The notes under the pieces were generated by a model that was not told the DNA's origin, did no database searches, and saw only the letters and a list, made by a program, of their open reading frames with translations. DNA of 64,000 nt from Piezodorus guildinii (taxonomy: Eukaryota > Arthropoda > Insecta > Hemiptera > Pentatomidae). This document shows, one piece after another, positions 1-9,905 of this stretch (position 1 is the stretch's first letter; each line of letters begins with the position of its first letter). The stretch lies in the NCBI GenBank assembly GCA_023052935.1, contig CM041292.1:138646951-138710950 (forward strand), read 5' to 3'. The position numbers and the translations under genes are program-made.

Positions 1-1142
1 TCTGTTGGATATTGGAAGGGTATATACAGAGGTAATATAAATCTTTCTGAATATAAAGATTTTAATTATGCAGTGAGAAAGATTTTAATTACTGAATGAG
101 GTGATTACAATTTTGATTTATTCTATATACGTCTTCGTTTTATTAATTTCTAAGAAACGTTTATTACAATTTACGTAACAAGACTCGTATAATATAAAAA
201 AAAAATAATATTGTGAAAATCGATTTAAACTGCCCAAAATTTAATTATATAAGAACAAGTGAGCCATTATTTAGAAATATAATTCCAAATATATCACCTT
301 AAAAACAAATAATATACAATTCGTTATCATATGCTACTGTTTTAATGTTAATAAAATGTATTAGCTTAAAATCCCGCACCTGTAATCTAAAGACAACTGG
401 CTCATTGAGATACTAAGCACTTTAAATACGCCAAAGTATGATCCTAAATCTTTTTAAATATTATTATTATGATCGTTATGAGGTAAAAAATGATGGGACT
501 GATTTTTTATTTCTTCCAAAAGACCTATTATTGACAGGAAAATAACAATTCAAAGTTTTAGGGTATCTCGCCCATCCTCAGGATCCTGCAAGCAAGTTAA
601 ACAAAATTTCTACATTACATTAAAAAAAATTATTAGAATGTAAATTATTAAAAACATTCGTTGGAAATTTTAAAACGAAAATTATAATTATTATAAAAAT
701 TTTGATAATTATTATTAATTATCCTTTGGAAGAAATTAAAAATCAGCCCTATTATTTTCTACCTCATAAATTACTAAATTATACATTTTTGATTTCCAAT
801 ATTAAAAAAGCAAAAGAAAAAAACAACTTAAGAAGTTTACTTATTACAGTCCAGTAATTTTGGATGAACTAAGAATAAAAAGTAGAAAACCTTGATGATT
901 CGACAGTTCCTCTATCTATTTCACAAGGAAAAAGAACAGATTTTCATTTATTGAAACACAAAATAATTGTATTTCTTTTCTTTTATAATTTTTTAGGAAG
1001 TTTCATTTAATATTTCACACTCAAAAAAGCACTCATTAACTTCCTTTTTTTACAAATTTATTTTTCTTCACTACCTATGAAATTGTTTTTCTACGTTTTG
1101 GGGTTCTGTCCCATCATTATCAAGACTAAAACAATTTTTATA
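1..1142. other. AT-rich DNA without a recognised gene
   Basis: No convincing coding region, RNA gene or complete element is visible here. The only structure I can support is the inverted repeat at 474-776, listed separately. The right edge is the poly(T) run that marks the 3' end of the minus-strand RTE element. Confidence 0.6.
474..776. repeat. Short foldback with a Penelope-terminal-like core
   Basis: The arms at about 474-522 and 722-776 are imperfect reverse complements; both carry the string gaggta followed by an A-rich run and ATTTCTTCC or its complement. Inside, the minus strand at 590-551 reads CCTGAGGATGGG, then CCCTAAAACTTTGA. That resembles the conserved hammerhead box (CUGANGA, stem II, GAAAC) of Penelope-like terminal repeats, with the GAAAC box degraded to AAAAC. 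It is probably a decayed Penelope-like terminal pair. Confidence 0.35.
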
Positions 1143-1196
1143 GTTTTTTTTTTTTTTGGGCGCGAAAAGGCCTTGAAGACCACGCGAATATCATGT

Positions 1197-4100
1197 TCAG
1201 GTTTGCTTCCTCGACTTCCTTCTCTTCCATACTTCCCTCATAACCTCCGCATGTTTGCGCTTTCTTTCCTCCGACCACGCACAATCCCTTTTTTGGCGTT
1301 CTTTGACCACGAAGTCCTTTATATTGTTCAGTGAACTTCTGTAGGCTTCTCTATCCCCACAGTCTGAATCCTTCAGTCCTGCTGAATCCATGTCGACCCT
1401 GATCTGCTTGGAAAAACCAGTCGTGTTCTTGCGCTGGTGGAATCGTCGGAAGATTTCCCGGTTTAACCTTTCAGGGCTCATCCTCATCATGTGCCCATAG
1501 AATTTGAGCCTTCTTACCCTGATGTCGATCTCCAGACTTTTGTTGTCAACGTATATTTCTTTGTTGGACTTTAGCCTGTATCCTTCGGGTGTCTTGTTGG
1601 GCCCATAGATCTTCCTAAGTATTTTTCTTTCTACCTTCAGAAGTTTTTCTAAGCTAGGGAGGCAGGAGGTCTCTGTCCCATAGAGTATCACGGGTTTGAT
1701 AACGGTGTTATAATGTCGGACTTTGGCTTTGATGGATAGGTTCTTTTTGTTGTAGAAGTTCTTGAGGTCAAAATACAAGCTCTCCAATTTTGCGACTTTT
1801 CCCTTAAAGCTTTCTCGGTCCGATCCGTTATTGCAGATGACTTCTCCCAGGTATCTGAATTTCGGGGTCACCTTTATCTTTCCACATACGGTGTCGACCG
1901 CCTTTTTCTTGTATTTTGAATCTGTGGTCATTAGTACTGTCTTTTTAGAGGAGATTTGTAAGCCCGTTTTCATGGCTATCCTTGAGAGGGCATTTATCTG
2001 AGCGATCGCCTCTTCCTCCGTTTCCGCGAAGAGGGCGAGGTCGTCTGCATAGGCAAGACACTTTACTTTTACATGGTCCTTCTTCGTACCTAGGACCGCT
2101 CCGGAGTCGTTTTCTTTCCACAGTTCTCTCATTATCTTATCCAGTACTACATTGAATAATACTGGGGATAGCCCATCTCCCTGTCTGAGTCCCGTTTTGA
2201 TCTGGAACGGTTTGCTGACGTGTCCTTGATACTTGACTTTTGACTCGGTCTCTGACAGGGTCAGTCCTATCAGCGTCCTGGTTTTCTGGTCGACCCCATA
2301 TTCCTTGAGTACTTCAAGCAAGGTCTCCCTGTCTACCGAGTCGTACGCCTTCTTGAAGTCGACGAACGAGATGAAGAGGTTTTTTCTGCTCTGGGTTCTG
2401 TAATATCTAATCAGGAGCTTAAGGCTAAGGATCTGTTCCTGGCATGATCTGTTTTTTCTGAATCCCGCCTGATATTCCCCGATCCTCGGGTCCACTTGTG
2501 GGTACAACCTGTTCAGGAGTGCTTTGGAGAGAATTTTGTATGATACTGGCAGTAGGGATATCCCTCTGTAGTTGTTCACATCAGATTTATTCCCTTTCTT
2601 GTGAAGTGGGTGTATCAGGGCGGTTCTCCATTCCTTCAGAATTCTCTCTTCACTCCAGACATCCATCAACATTTCCGTGATTGTTTTCCGGAAATCTTCC
2701 CCTGTTAGTTTCCACATTTCCGCAAGAACCCCATCTTCACCCGCCGCTTTGTTATTTTTTAAAGACGCGATAATCTCGTCCAATTCCTCGTCGTCCGGAG
2801 GGTATGACTCCGCATGTAGAGGAGTGTTGTCGACTGCTGCCAGTTTCTCACTTGGTTTTTCACAGTTCAGCAGTTCTTCAAAATACTTCGCGAACTCGTC
2901 ACAGATTTCTTCTTTGGTTTGTGCCGGAGGTTTTTCTTTCCTCTTTAGTACCAGACCAGAGGGTGTGAACCCTTTGATTTTCTGCTTGCAGCTTTTGTAA
3001 AAGAGTCTGGTGTTGTTCTTCCTGAAGTTTGTTTCCATTTCCGTAAGTTGTTCATTGAGGAAGCTCCTTCTCCTTTTCCTTAGTGTTTGGTGAGCGTTCT
3101 TCCTTTTTTCTAAAAATTCCTCATGGTTTTCCTTAGTTTTATTTTGGTTCCATCTTTTCCATGCATCAAATCTGTCCTTTATCGCCAATTCGCATTCGAT
3201 ATTCCACCATTCTCTCCTCTGTGCCTTTTTCCCAGGCGCAAGCTTTTTAGCGAGGCCCACCATATTCTCATTGATTTCTTCCCAATTATTCGGTATATTT
3301 AAGTTTTTCCTGAAAGTTTCTCCATAAACTTTAACCAATCTTTCTCTGTCTATTCTTGTCACTTGATTCCCGTTCTTTTCGTAGACCCTTTTCGCCGGGT
3401 ACATCTTTATTTTTATTTGAGAGGGATAGTGATCCGAGGTAACGTTTATCGCTTTCCTGACTTTGACATTTTGAATTTCTCTGTGATATTTTCCCGAGAT
3501 AGCTACATGGTCCAACTGAAATTCCCCTAAGCGACTGTTCGGGGATACCCAAGTCTTCTTCTTGCTGGCTTTCGCCTTGAAGTACGTGGACATAATCTTT
3601 AGGTCGGCTCTCTGACACAGTCTGATCAGTCTTTCTCCGTTTCTGTTGGTCCTATTGTGTCCCGGGTATTTTCCCACTGTTTTTCTGAACTTTCTTTCTC
3701 TCCCTATCTGCGCATTGAAGTCTCCCAAAAGGATCTTTACATGCGTCTGTGGAAATTTGACGATGGAGTCCTCCAGGTTTTCCCAGAAGGCCTCGACTTT
3801 GTCCGGATTATAGTTATTGTCGGCGTTTATAGGAGCATGGGCGTTTATCAGGGTGTAATTTTTATTTCCCACTTTAAGGGTGAGTGTCGATAACCTGGAG
3901 CTTTTGCTAGTAAACTCCACTACCGAGCCCAGGAAATCCTTCCTGACCATGAAACCCGTTCCCAGGTGGGGCATGTTCTTCATGATTCGCTCTCCCGCTT
4001 TTCCCTTGAAAATCCTGTATCCCTCGTAATCCATCAGTTCCGTGTCTGTGAACCTTGTTTCTTGTAGGGCCAGTACCAAAATCCCTAGTCTATTTAGTTC

Positions 4101-4361
4101 TGACGTGAGTTGTCTGAGTTTTCCCACTTGAATTAATGAATTTATGTTGTATGTTCCGAAAAAATACTTCCTCTTTACCTTGAATTTATTTCGTGGTTGA
4201 TCTTCGTGGTGCTCCGACTCACCACCTCTCCGCTTCTCACTGCCGGGCTCCCTGGAATCCGATTGCCCGGCTTTTTCTTCAGGGTAGTGAAATTCGTGTG
4301 AAGCCTTCTTCATGATATTATCTTTCAATATATAGGGTCGGGTTGCCCCGACGAAGTACAA
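1197..4361 (-). CDS. RTE-type endonuclease/reverse transcriptase polyprotein
   Basis: This 1054-residue protein copies the element RNA into DNA by target-primed reverse transcription. An APE-type endonuclease covers roughly residues 65-315. Visible catalytic landmarks are YNIN (71-74), QETRF with Glu101, NAHAP (173-177), GDFN with Asp214, LDH (283-285) and SDH (309-311). The reverse transcriptase covers roughly 540-830: FVDFKKAYDSV (666-676), GLRQGDGLSP (724-733) and the active-site YADD (771-774). The basic C-terminal tail is rich in Lys/Arg. There is no separate gag-like ORF, which is normal for RTE. The start is the first ATG of the open frame, 169 nt after the predicted ribozyme cleavage point; a second ATG 16 codons on is an alternative. 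No stop or frameshift interrupts it, so it may be functional. Related proteins are often mis-annotated as craniofacial development protein 2. Confidence 0.92.
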   Translation of the reverse strand: MYFVGATRPYILKDNIMKKASHEFHYPEEKAGQSDSREPGSEKRRGGESEHHEDQPRNKFKVKRKYFFGTYNINSLIQVGKLRQLTSELNRLGILVLALQETRFTDTELMDYEGYRIFKGKAGERIMKNMPHLGTGFMVRKDFLGSVVEFTSKSSRLSTLTLKVGNKNYTLINAHAPINADNNYNPDKVEAFWENLEDSIVKFPQTHVKILLGDFNAQIGRERKFRKTVGKYPGHNRTNRNGERLIRLCQRADLKIMSTYFKAKASKKKTWVSPNSRLGEFQLDHVAISGKYHREIQNVKVRKAINVTSDHYPSQIKIKMYPAKRVYEKNGNQVTRIDRERLVKVYGETFRKNLNIPNNWEEINENMVGLAKKLAPGKKAQRREWWNIECELAIKDRFDAWKRWNQNKTKENHEEFLEKRKNAHQTLRKRRRSFLNEQLTEMETNFRKNNTRLFYKSCKQKIKGFTPSGLVLKRKEKPPAQTKEEICDEFAKYFEELLNCEKPSEKLAAVDNTPLHAESYPPDDEELDEIIASLKNNKAAGEDGVLAEMWKLTGEDFRKTITEMLMDVWSEERILKEWRTALIHPLHKKGNKSDVNNYRGISLLPVSYKILSKALLNRLYPQVDPRIGEYQAGFRKNRSCQEQILSLKLLIRYYRTQSRKNLFISFVDFKKAYDSVDRETLLEVLKEYGVDQKTRTLIGLTLSETESKVKYQGHVSKPFQIKTGLRQGDGLSPVLFNVVLDKIMRELWKENDSGAVLGTKKDHVKVKCLAYADDLALFAETEEEAIAQINALSRIAMKTGLQISSKKTVLMTTDSKYKKKAVDTVCGKIKVTPKFRYLGEVICNNGSDRESFKGKVAKLESLYFDLKNFYNKKNLSIKAKVRHYNTVIKPVILYGTETSCLPSLEKLLKVERKILRKIYGPNKTPEGYRLKSNKEIYVDNKSLEIDIRVRRLKFYGHMMRMSPERLNREIFRRFHQRKNTTGFSKQIRVDMDSAGLKDSDCGDREAYRSSLNNIKDFVVKERQKRDCAWSEERKRKHAEVMREVWKRRKSRKQT

Positions 4362-4383
4362 CTGAGGTAGTTAGCCCCAGAGG

Positions 4384-4530
4384 GTTTCGTTTTAGTTCCC
4401 CTGTTCCTAGCCTCTCATTAGTCGGTTTACAGGGTATCCAGCCGCACCACGAGGAGGTACGCATACCCTAAGAGCTTCAGGATGGTCAAAAGAGAAAGGC
4501 GCTCTTAGGGGTGCCGAAACAACAGCGGCC
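4384..4530 (-). ncRNA. HDV-like self-cleaving ribozyme at the RTE 5' end
   Basis: On the minus strand every helix of the nested double pseudoknot can be drawn. P1 pairs GGCCGC (4530-4525) with GCGGCU (4445-4440), giving the characteristic G1-U wobble at the cleavage site. P3 pairs ACC (4458-4456) with GGU (4448-4446) around loop UCCUCGU (4455-4449), almost identical to the delta L3 loop. P1.1 pairs CC of that loop with GG (4439-4438). P4 pairs CCCUGU (4434-4429) with ACAGGG (4404-4399). J4/2 contains CUAA with the candidate catalytic C at 4395. P2 can be GUUUCG (4520-4515) with CGAAAC (4389-4384), or a weaker helix beginning GGGU next to P3. A 10-bp hairpin CCCUAAGAGC/GCUCUUAGGG sits in the variable insert. 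Such ribozymes are known at the 5' ends of R2 and RTE elements, where they free the transcript end. Confidence 0.75.
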
Positions 4531-4710
4531 TAATTAGTAATAGTTTAATTAGTAAAATTACATTATTATTTAAATATCATATCTTTGAAAATTACCTTTG
4601 TAAATTCAATCGATATTGTCATTATTAATTTAAAACCTATTAATATTTAAATATTAATTATTAGTAAATCATATGATTTACATTTTTTTTTTAATATCAC
4701 TTTTTAACAA

Positions 4711-5715
4711 TCCAATATTCATTTATAATATCTGAATTCACAATGAAACATTCAATTACTATGGAGTTGGAATAATTAAGATATTTCTTAATACTATTAG
4801 AAACTTTGGGACAATATTATTATAAAATTTTATATCTCTTAAATTTATTTAGTAATGTATTCTGGCGACGGATCAAAAATAATAAATAGAAACATGCTGA
4901 GCAAGTAAATTTTTATATTTTTTATTAAAGGTTTCATAGTGTGCGGAACTTAAAGGTAATTTTTAAACCCGAATTAAAGTAATTTTTACGTAGTTATTTA
5001 AAGCAATTTTTAAAATTTATTAGTCATTTAAAGGTCAATTGTTTATATCTGTCATTATTTACTTTGAAATAACTGCTCATCCAACTACTAGGAAGTGGAT
5101 GACGGACCTGGAACAAAACGTAAACCTGAAGTCTGGGCATTGTGACGCAAAGATTCTGGCCATTCTTCTAGAGTGATAATTTATCTCTATTCCGATAATT
5201 CATGATTAAGTTAATTGGTAATTTAAGGAAAAGGAACATCATCGTTGGTAGCCGGAAAATATTTTATGAATGAGTAATATGTTTTTGTTATCGTTTCAAT
5301 AAATAATGGTGCCTTAATAGTTGACATTTTTGTTAATATTTATATACTTATATGTTCATATACACCATCAACGATTTTCCGTGTCCGATATATATATATA
5401 TAATTTAAAAAAATTGCTTTAAATAACTACGTAAAAATTACTTTAATTCGGGTTTAAAAATTACAACTTTTAAGTTCCGCACACTATGAAAGCTTTAATA
5501 AAAAAAATATAAAAATTTACTTGCTCAGCAAGTTTCTATTTATTATTTTTGATCCTTCGCCAGGATACATTACTAAAAAAATTTAAGAGAGTATAAAATT
5601 TCATAATAATATTGTTCCAAATTTTCTAATAGTATTAAGAAATATCTTAATTATTCCAACACCATAGTAATTGAATGTTTCATTGTGAATTCAGATATTA
5701 TAAATGAATATTGGA
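4711..5715. repeat. Foldback element with about 0.3-kb inverted arms
   Basis: The left arm (4711-5018) and right arm (5401-5715) are reverse complements with only scattered substitutions and small indels; both outer ends begin TCCAATATTCATTTATAA. The 380-bp spacer carries no transposase-like ORF, though it includes a short GC-richer stretch near 5090-5170. The structure is that of a non-autonomous foldback transposon or an inverted duplication. I see no clear target duplication directly outside the arms. Confidence 0.8.
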
Positions 5716-6134
5716 CCTCTTACATTCAACACAACGATGTATCGGTAAAATTCAATTTTTTTTATATATTTTTTTTAACATTGGTATTTAACTCGATGTC
5801 TATAGGCAATCTATGTTGGAACAGACCAAACCTCAATGATTTAAGATGTAGAGAAATTGATTTGATCGGTTCAAAATTTTAGTATCTCTTTGAGTTAAGT
5901 GAAACGTATAAAACACATATGTTTTCAAGTTTTTAGATATTTCATCCTCTTCTCATTGCCAAAGTCCATGTATTTTAAGACAAATTAATGTTTTTTTCGA
6001 AATTTAAAATCAATTTAAATATTACTTATTTCTATTCCTATTTTATACGAAAATTACAGAACACAATATAGGAAAATGCATAGTCATCTTCAGTTATGCC
6101 ACTTCTTTTATAACGATAATTAATATATTTTTAA
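5716..6134. other. AT-rich DNA, nothing recognised
   Basis: There is no supported gene or element between the foldback and the truncated Jockey insertion. Confidence 0.5.
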
Positions 6135-6770
6135 ATTATATTAGAAAAAGTAGACACCTTTGTAAAATATATATATTTTTTTTTTAATTTATTGAAATTT
6201 ACAACTGTACAAATATTTTTTTTTTAAATTTATTTATTTATTGAAATTTACAACTGTACTACTAAATACATCAAGTAAATTAGCTGACACTATCTATAGA
6301 TAATATACATGAAGATAATATACCCATTGGCAGCATTCCACTACGTAATCTAAACTAGAAGACCATCTTCTTTTCAGACGCCTCGGAGGATCTTCAGGAA
6401 TGGAAGGATTGAAACCAGTGGGTGAAAGAGGGAGCGGAGTTTGTCAGGAAGGATTGATGATACCTCGTAAGGACCAAATTTTGTAAAATATAAATTGAAA
6501 ATTCTACTAATTATCTAGCACTGATGGCGACGATATTTTGTGCCAATAAATAAATCAAAAACCAATCAGTATTATATCAATCAAAAAGAGTAATTAATAT
6601 TTATTGAAATTATATTAGAAAAAATAGACACCTTTATAAAATATGAATTGAACATTTAACTACTTACTTAGTTGAACTGGCACTGATGACCAAGATGCTT
6701 TGTGCCAATAAATAAATCAAAAAACCAATCAACTAATTAGTATTATATCAATCAAGTAGGGTGATTAACT
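6135..6770. repeat. Tandem duplication of a ~150-bp host segment, split by a retroposon
   Basis: A unit starting TTATATTAGAAAAA and running through ATAAATAAATCAAAAA occurs twice. The first copy is 6135-6171 continued at 6480-6606 after the Jockey fragment is removed. The second runs from about 6607 to 6770. Both copies share the GACACCTTTRTAAAATAT and TTTTGTGCCAATAAATAAAT-type strings (the second copy has C in place of the fourth T). Confidence 0.6.
6172..6479 (-). mobile_element. 5'-truncated Jockey-clade 3' end with 13-bp target duplication
   Basis: The insert is flanked by the perfect direct repeat TTTGTAAAATATA at 6159-6171 and 6480-6492. On the minus strand it starts in the terminal codons of a Jockey-type ORF2, runs through the 3' UTR and ends in an A-rich tail (T-rich at 6172-6240 on the plus strand). 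The stretch 6350-6480 matches the fragments at 28.7-29.3 kb and 57.8-58.3 kb, including the CATCTTCTTTTCAGA string. This is classic 5'-truncated target-primed insertion. Confidence 0.75.
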
Positions 6771-7362
6771 GATCAAGGGTATAATGTTACACCGCTTTTC
6801 AACTTGCATTAATAAACTAGATTAACAAATTCAAATAGCTGCTTTAATATTGTATGACGTTTTATTGGTACAATGAATTATAAGCGTTAAAAACCTGTTT
6901 TTGACTTTGAAATAACACTTCTTCAGCTAACAGCAAGGCCGAACATTCTATTAAAAGATTTATGGATCAATAAAATATGAGAATATTATTAGTTCAAAGG
7001 AAGTTAAATTAACGCATTAAAGAAGGCAAAGAAGTTTTTTCCCAGAATTTCGACCCATTCCTAATGAGTTCTCAGAATGCCATTCCATCAATTTCAAAGG
7101 CACGAAAGTAGCTTAGTTCAGGCTCCGATAAAATCTAATTTTTTTTTTTCAGTACTCGTGCCATTTAAGGGATTTGACGTAGTGACAGGCAATTTTACGG
7201 AAGTCGGTCAACAGAAATAGAATAATATATAATTGACGAAGCCTCAGAAAATGTATTATATATAAAAACATAATATAGTGTGAGCGTTATATAAGCGAGA
7301 GCGGAACTTCTCAAGAATTACCTTTGATGCTGTGGGTATATTATATATATAAAATTCTGTTG
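6771..7362. other. AT-rich DNA with a possible Penelope-terminal scrap
   Basis: No gene is supported. The stretch 6860-6960 weakly resembles the Penelope-terminal-like DNA near 34.56-34.64 kb: both have a TACAATRAATTATRA string followed by a run containing TTAAAAACMKG. Confidence 0.3.
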
Positions 7363-7560
7363 GTCGCGTGTTCATTCAAACCCTGCAGATGGCTTTATAT
7401 TTTTGAAAGGGGTAAAAAAATCACTGGGTACGCCGTCCTTCGGAAGGGACGATGAATGGTTCTAAGCCAGTGGGTTATCTGGTTCTCCTTAAAGATCTGT
7501 ATCCTAATAAGGCCTGGAAATCAAAATTTAGGGCTCTCACTGTACCATCGTCCGATATTT
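7363..7560 (+). mobile_element. tRNA-derived SINE, head partly lost
   Basis: The body aligns with the better-preserved copy at 56631-56920. Shared strings include ACGCCGTCCTTCGGA, GGTTCTCCTTAAA, TCCTAATAA and CACTGTACCATCGTCCGAT (all with scattered differences). The B-box region survives as TTCATTCAAACCCTGCAG. The A/CAAA-rich tail is missing because Penelope-like sequence follows. Confidence 0.65.
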
Positions 7561-7679
7561 ATTTATATATTACTACTTTATATACTCCTATACTTTATTA
7601 CTGTCATCTTGTGGTCATTTTACATTTTATTTTATGTTTGATCCATATTGTATTACTGTCATCATATTATTGTATCTTA

Positions 7680-7872
7680 CTAATTACATTGGTTGTTATC
7701 TTGTTTCTCTTAGCCCTTATGAAGGCTCACAATGTAGGCCGAAACGTCGGAACACAATTACAAAATATGAACCTATTGTTAGAGTGTTTTTTTTTTTTGT
7801 TTATGATCGTAACCCCCATTCATCTTACACATCTGATATTCTCATCGGTCAACTAAACTCCATCATTATAAT
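7680..7872 (+). mobile_element. Diverged Penelope-like terminal repeat
   Basis: The region 7711-7751 reads TAGCCCTTATGAAGGC, then GTAGGCCGAAACGTCGG. It has the same order of boxes as the hammerhead-bearing repeats at 20.4, 24.4 and 25.2 kb. Further support is the end sequence at about 7838-7860, ATTCTCATCGGTCAACTAA, which matches the outer end of the Penelope element near 25276-25298. The core CTGATGA is CTTATGA here, so a hammerhead would probably be inactive. Confidence 0.55.
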
Positions 7873-8164
7873 TTTGTTTTTTCCGTTGGCCCGACAGGCC
7901 CTTGGCCAGCCGGTATGGTTTCCACATCGCGATTTTCTATGAAAATTTTACATCATATGCCTATTTTTGTGAGTAGCCACCAGTTGCCTGACGGGTCTCA
8001 CATAACCAGGGGTAGGTTGTGAGCGAGTTCCCATTTAATCATAAGGTTGTAAAAGTCCTACCGGGACTGGATTTAGAACACACAAACATTGGAGTGGCTG
8101 GCTAGCAACACAGCCACCGGCTTCCCTAAAATATTAATTGAAATAGAATAAATGACAATACAGT
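7873..8164. other. Moderately GC-rich unclassified DNA
   Basis: The region has many CpG/GC-rich words unlike the surroundings (for example around 7880-7920 and 8060-8130) and may be a repeat remnant. I could not assign it to a family; no ORF or RNA structure is convincing. Confidence 0.3.
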
Positions 8165-8392
8165 TAACCCTGGCAGGCGATCCCACAATTTTTTAGAGGG
8201 AGTAAAAATCCTTGGTTATACCGTCCTTGGAGAGAAAGTAAAATGGGCGTCCCGACCCTGTGTGATGTCAGGTACTCCTTAAAAATCCCTATTTAATAAA
8301 ACCTGGGTTGGCAAACTTTAGGACTCCCATTGTAGTATTTTCCAATTAGTCACAGTAACATATAACATTAAATGGACAAACAAACAATACGA
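8165..8392 (+). mobile_element. tRNA-derived SINE, 5'-truncated
   Basis: This is the same family as 56631-56920. It aligns from the end of the tRNA-like head (CCCTGGCAGGCGATCC) through GGGAGTAAAAATCCTTGGTTA, ATGTCAGGTACTCCTTAAAA and GGACTCCCATTGTA to a CAAACAAACAA tail at about 8378-8390. Confidence 0.7.
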
Positions 8393-9169
8393 TCAGTAAA
8401 ATGGAAAGTCGATTTTTATTTTATAGGTTGCAGAAGGAGAGAGAGAAAAAAAGGCTATAATGAAGCTAAAATTGGATACGGGAAAAAAGGCAAATATTTC
8501 AGGAGATATAATTGGCCATTCGTCAAAGTTGTTTACTGTAATGAACAAGTGCAGTGCCACATGTACCCCAATAATAACAACCGGTTTCTCTTTATCAGTT
8601 TCTGAGGACGAGTCCCAGGAAACGTTAATATCCGCTATTTCATTGGAAATGACATTAATGAAGGAATACCTCGTTCTGAGAACTGTTTTCACAGGCGTCA
8701 TTAGTAAACTATTAGCATCATTATCTTTTCCCCTTCCCTTCGCTCAGCTAAAACTCGACTTATTCCGATGGGCTTTGAACCCTTTTTTTGTTACAGATCG
8801 TACACAAGGATTTAATAATGTATTAAAACAACAAAAACGGAGTTGAAATATTAAGATCAGAGGAAACTAAAAGTTGAAGGAATATCATTAATATGACCAG
8901 GAAACAAGTTAAGATATTAATTATTTGAGGAAATGTTAAATTGAGGAGATGAAGTTGTAGGAGATTTGGATTGTCAATAAAATAGAGTAAAATTAAAATT
9001 AAATTAATAATAATAATATTTATTTATAGACAATATTTACAAGTACATATACAAATAAGTTTCTTACATGATTTCAGTTATCCTTTTATCAATGATAATA
9101 TAGTTTCAATCATAGTTCGATTTACATAATGATAATAATGCAATGTTTTGCTTAAGACAGTAGGAAAAA
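8393..9169. other. AT-rich DNA with two overlapping unrecognised ORFs
   Basis: A plus-strand ORF (8460-8846, 128 codons) overlaps a minus-strand ORF (8701-8393, 102 codons). Neither shows a domain, signal peptide, repeat structure or splice context that I recognise, and mutually antisense ORFs of this size occur by chance. I do not call either a gene. Confidence 0.4.
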
Positions 9170-9905
9170 TAACAATTAATTAAATTGAATTTCAATAGAA
9201 ACATGTGTTTTATTAAATAATATATTATATATTTATCTTCAACAATCAGTTAGTTTCATCGGCTTTTCATCACTCTTCATTAAGTGTTACGATCCGTGTA
9301 TTAGATAATAGTTTTAGTAAAATCATTAGCTATTCAACGGTATATTATAAATCTACGAGTATATTACTATTCGTGAGTTCAAAAACACCAAAAATGCATT
9401 AAAAAAATATGTTTGCGGTTTTCTCCTTTAGCTGTTCATCAGATTTGCTCAACTTGCATTCTAGCTGCTATTCATCAAGGCTAATAAGATGATGTGCCTA
9501 TTTTTTTTAAATCTACAAAATCAAAGGCACTTTAGAGGAAAACAATTAAGGAAAAAATGTCAGACTATTTCAATCAGAATAAAATCTACATGATATTAAA
9601 GCCCATCAAATTTTACATCGATAAACAGAGTTTAATCAAAATCGGTATAGCCGTTTTTAAGAAAATCGGAAAAAAGTTGCTGTAACATCTGGGGTGTTTA
9701 GCTGTCTCTAATATAAAATTCCATTTTCGTACGATTTTTCGTTTTTGCTCTAATCTTACCACACACACACGCACACACAGACCTTTTTTCGGGACTTGGT
9801 CATTTGGACTCCTAATACCTGTATTTCCGTCGAAAACTGGAATTAAAAAAATTCCCCTTTCTCAATACTTATTTTATACATAAGCAAGTGGTAGTGAAAT
9901 GTTTT
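9170..9905 (-). mobile_element. Family H dispersed repeat, diverged copy
   Basis: This is a minus-orientation copy of the repeat described at 29453-30340. Recognisable blocks, in plus-strand order, are CATCGGCTTTTCATCACTCT, the CAACGGTATATTATA block, TTTTCTCCTTTAG, the AAAGCCCATCAAATTTTACA block, the (CA)n tract near 9760-9780, GGACTTGGTCATTTGGACTC and GTATTTCCGTCGAAAACTGG. The terminal strings are degraded, so it is an old copy. Confidence 0.7.

Larger units (their letters stand above)
1143..4530 (-). mobile_element. RTE-type non-LTR retrotransposon, apparently full length
   Basis: On the minus strand the element starts at 4530, at the predicted ribozyme cleavage position. It has a 169-nt 5' leader, one long ORF (4361-1197), a short 3' UTR and an A-rich tail (poly T on the plus strand at about 1143-1157). 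The single ORF with apurinic endonuclease plus reverse transcriptase, the short UTRs and the 5' delta-like ribozyme together fit the RTE clade. The reading frame is intact over 1054 codons, so this is one of the youngest insertions in the window. I did not find a clear target-site duplication. Confidence 0.85.

Noticed and set aside
7452..7942. Three overlapping plus-strand ORFs, hydrophobic in part
   Set aside because: They read through a SINE body and a Penelope-like terminal repeat, so they are not independent genes.
8393..8846. Overlapping ORFs on both strands as possible host exons
   Set aside because: No recognisable domain or splice context; mutually antisense open frames of this size arise by chance.
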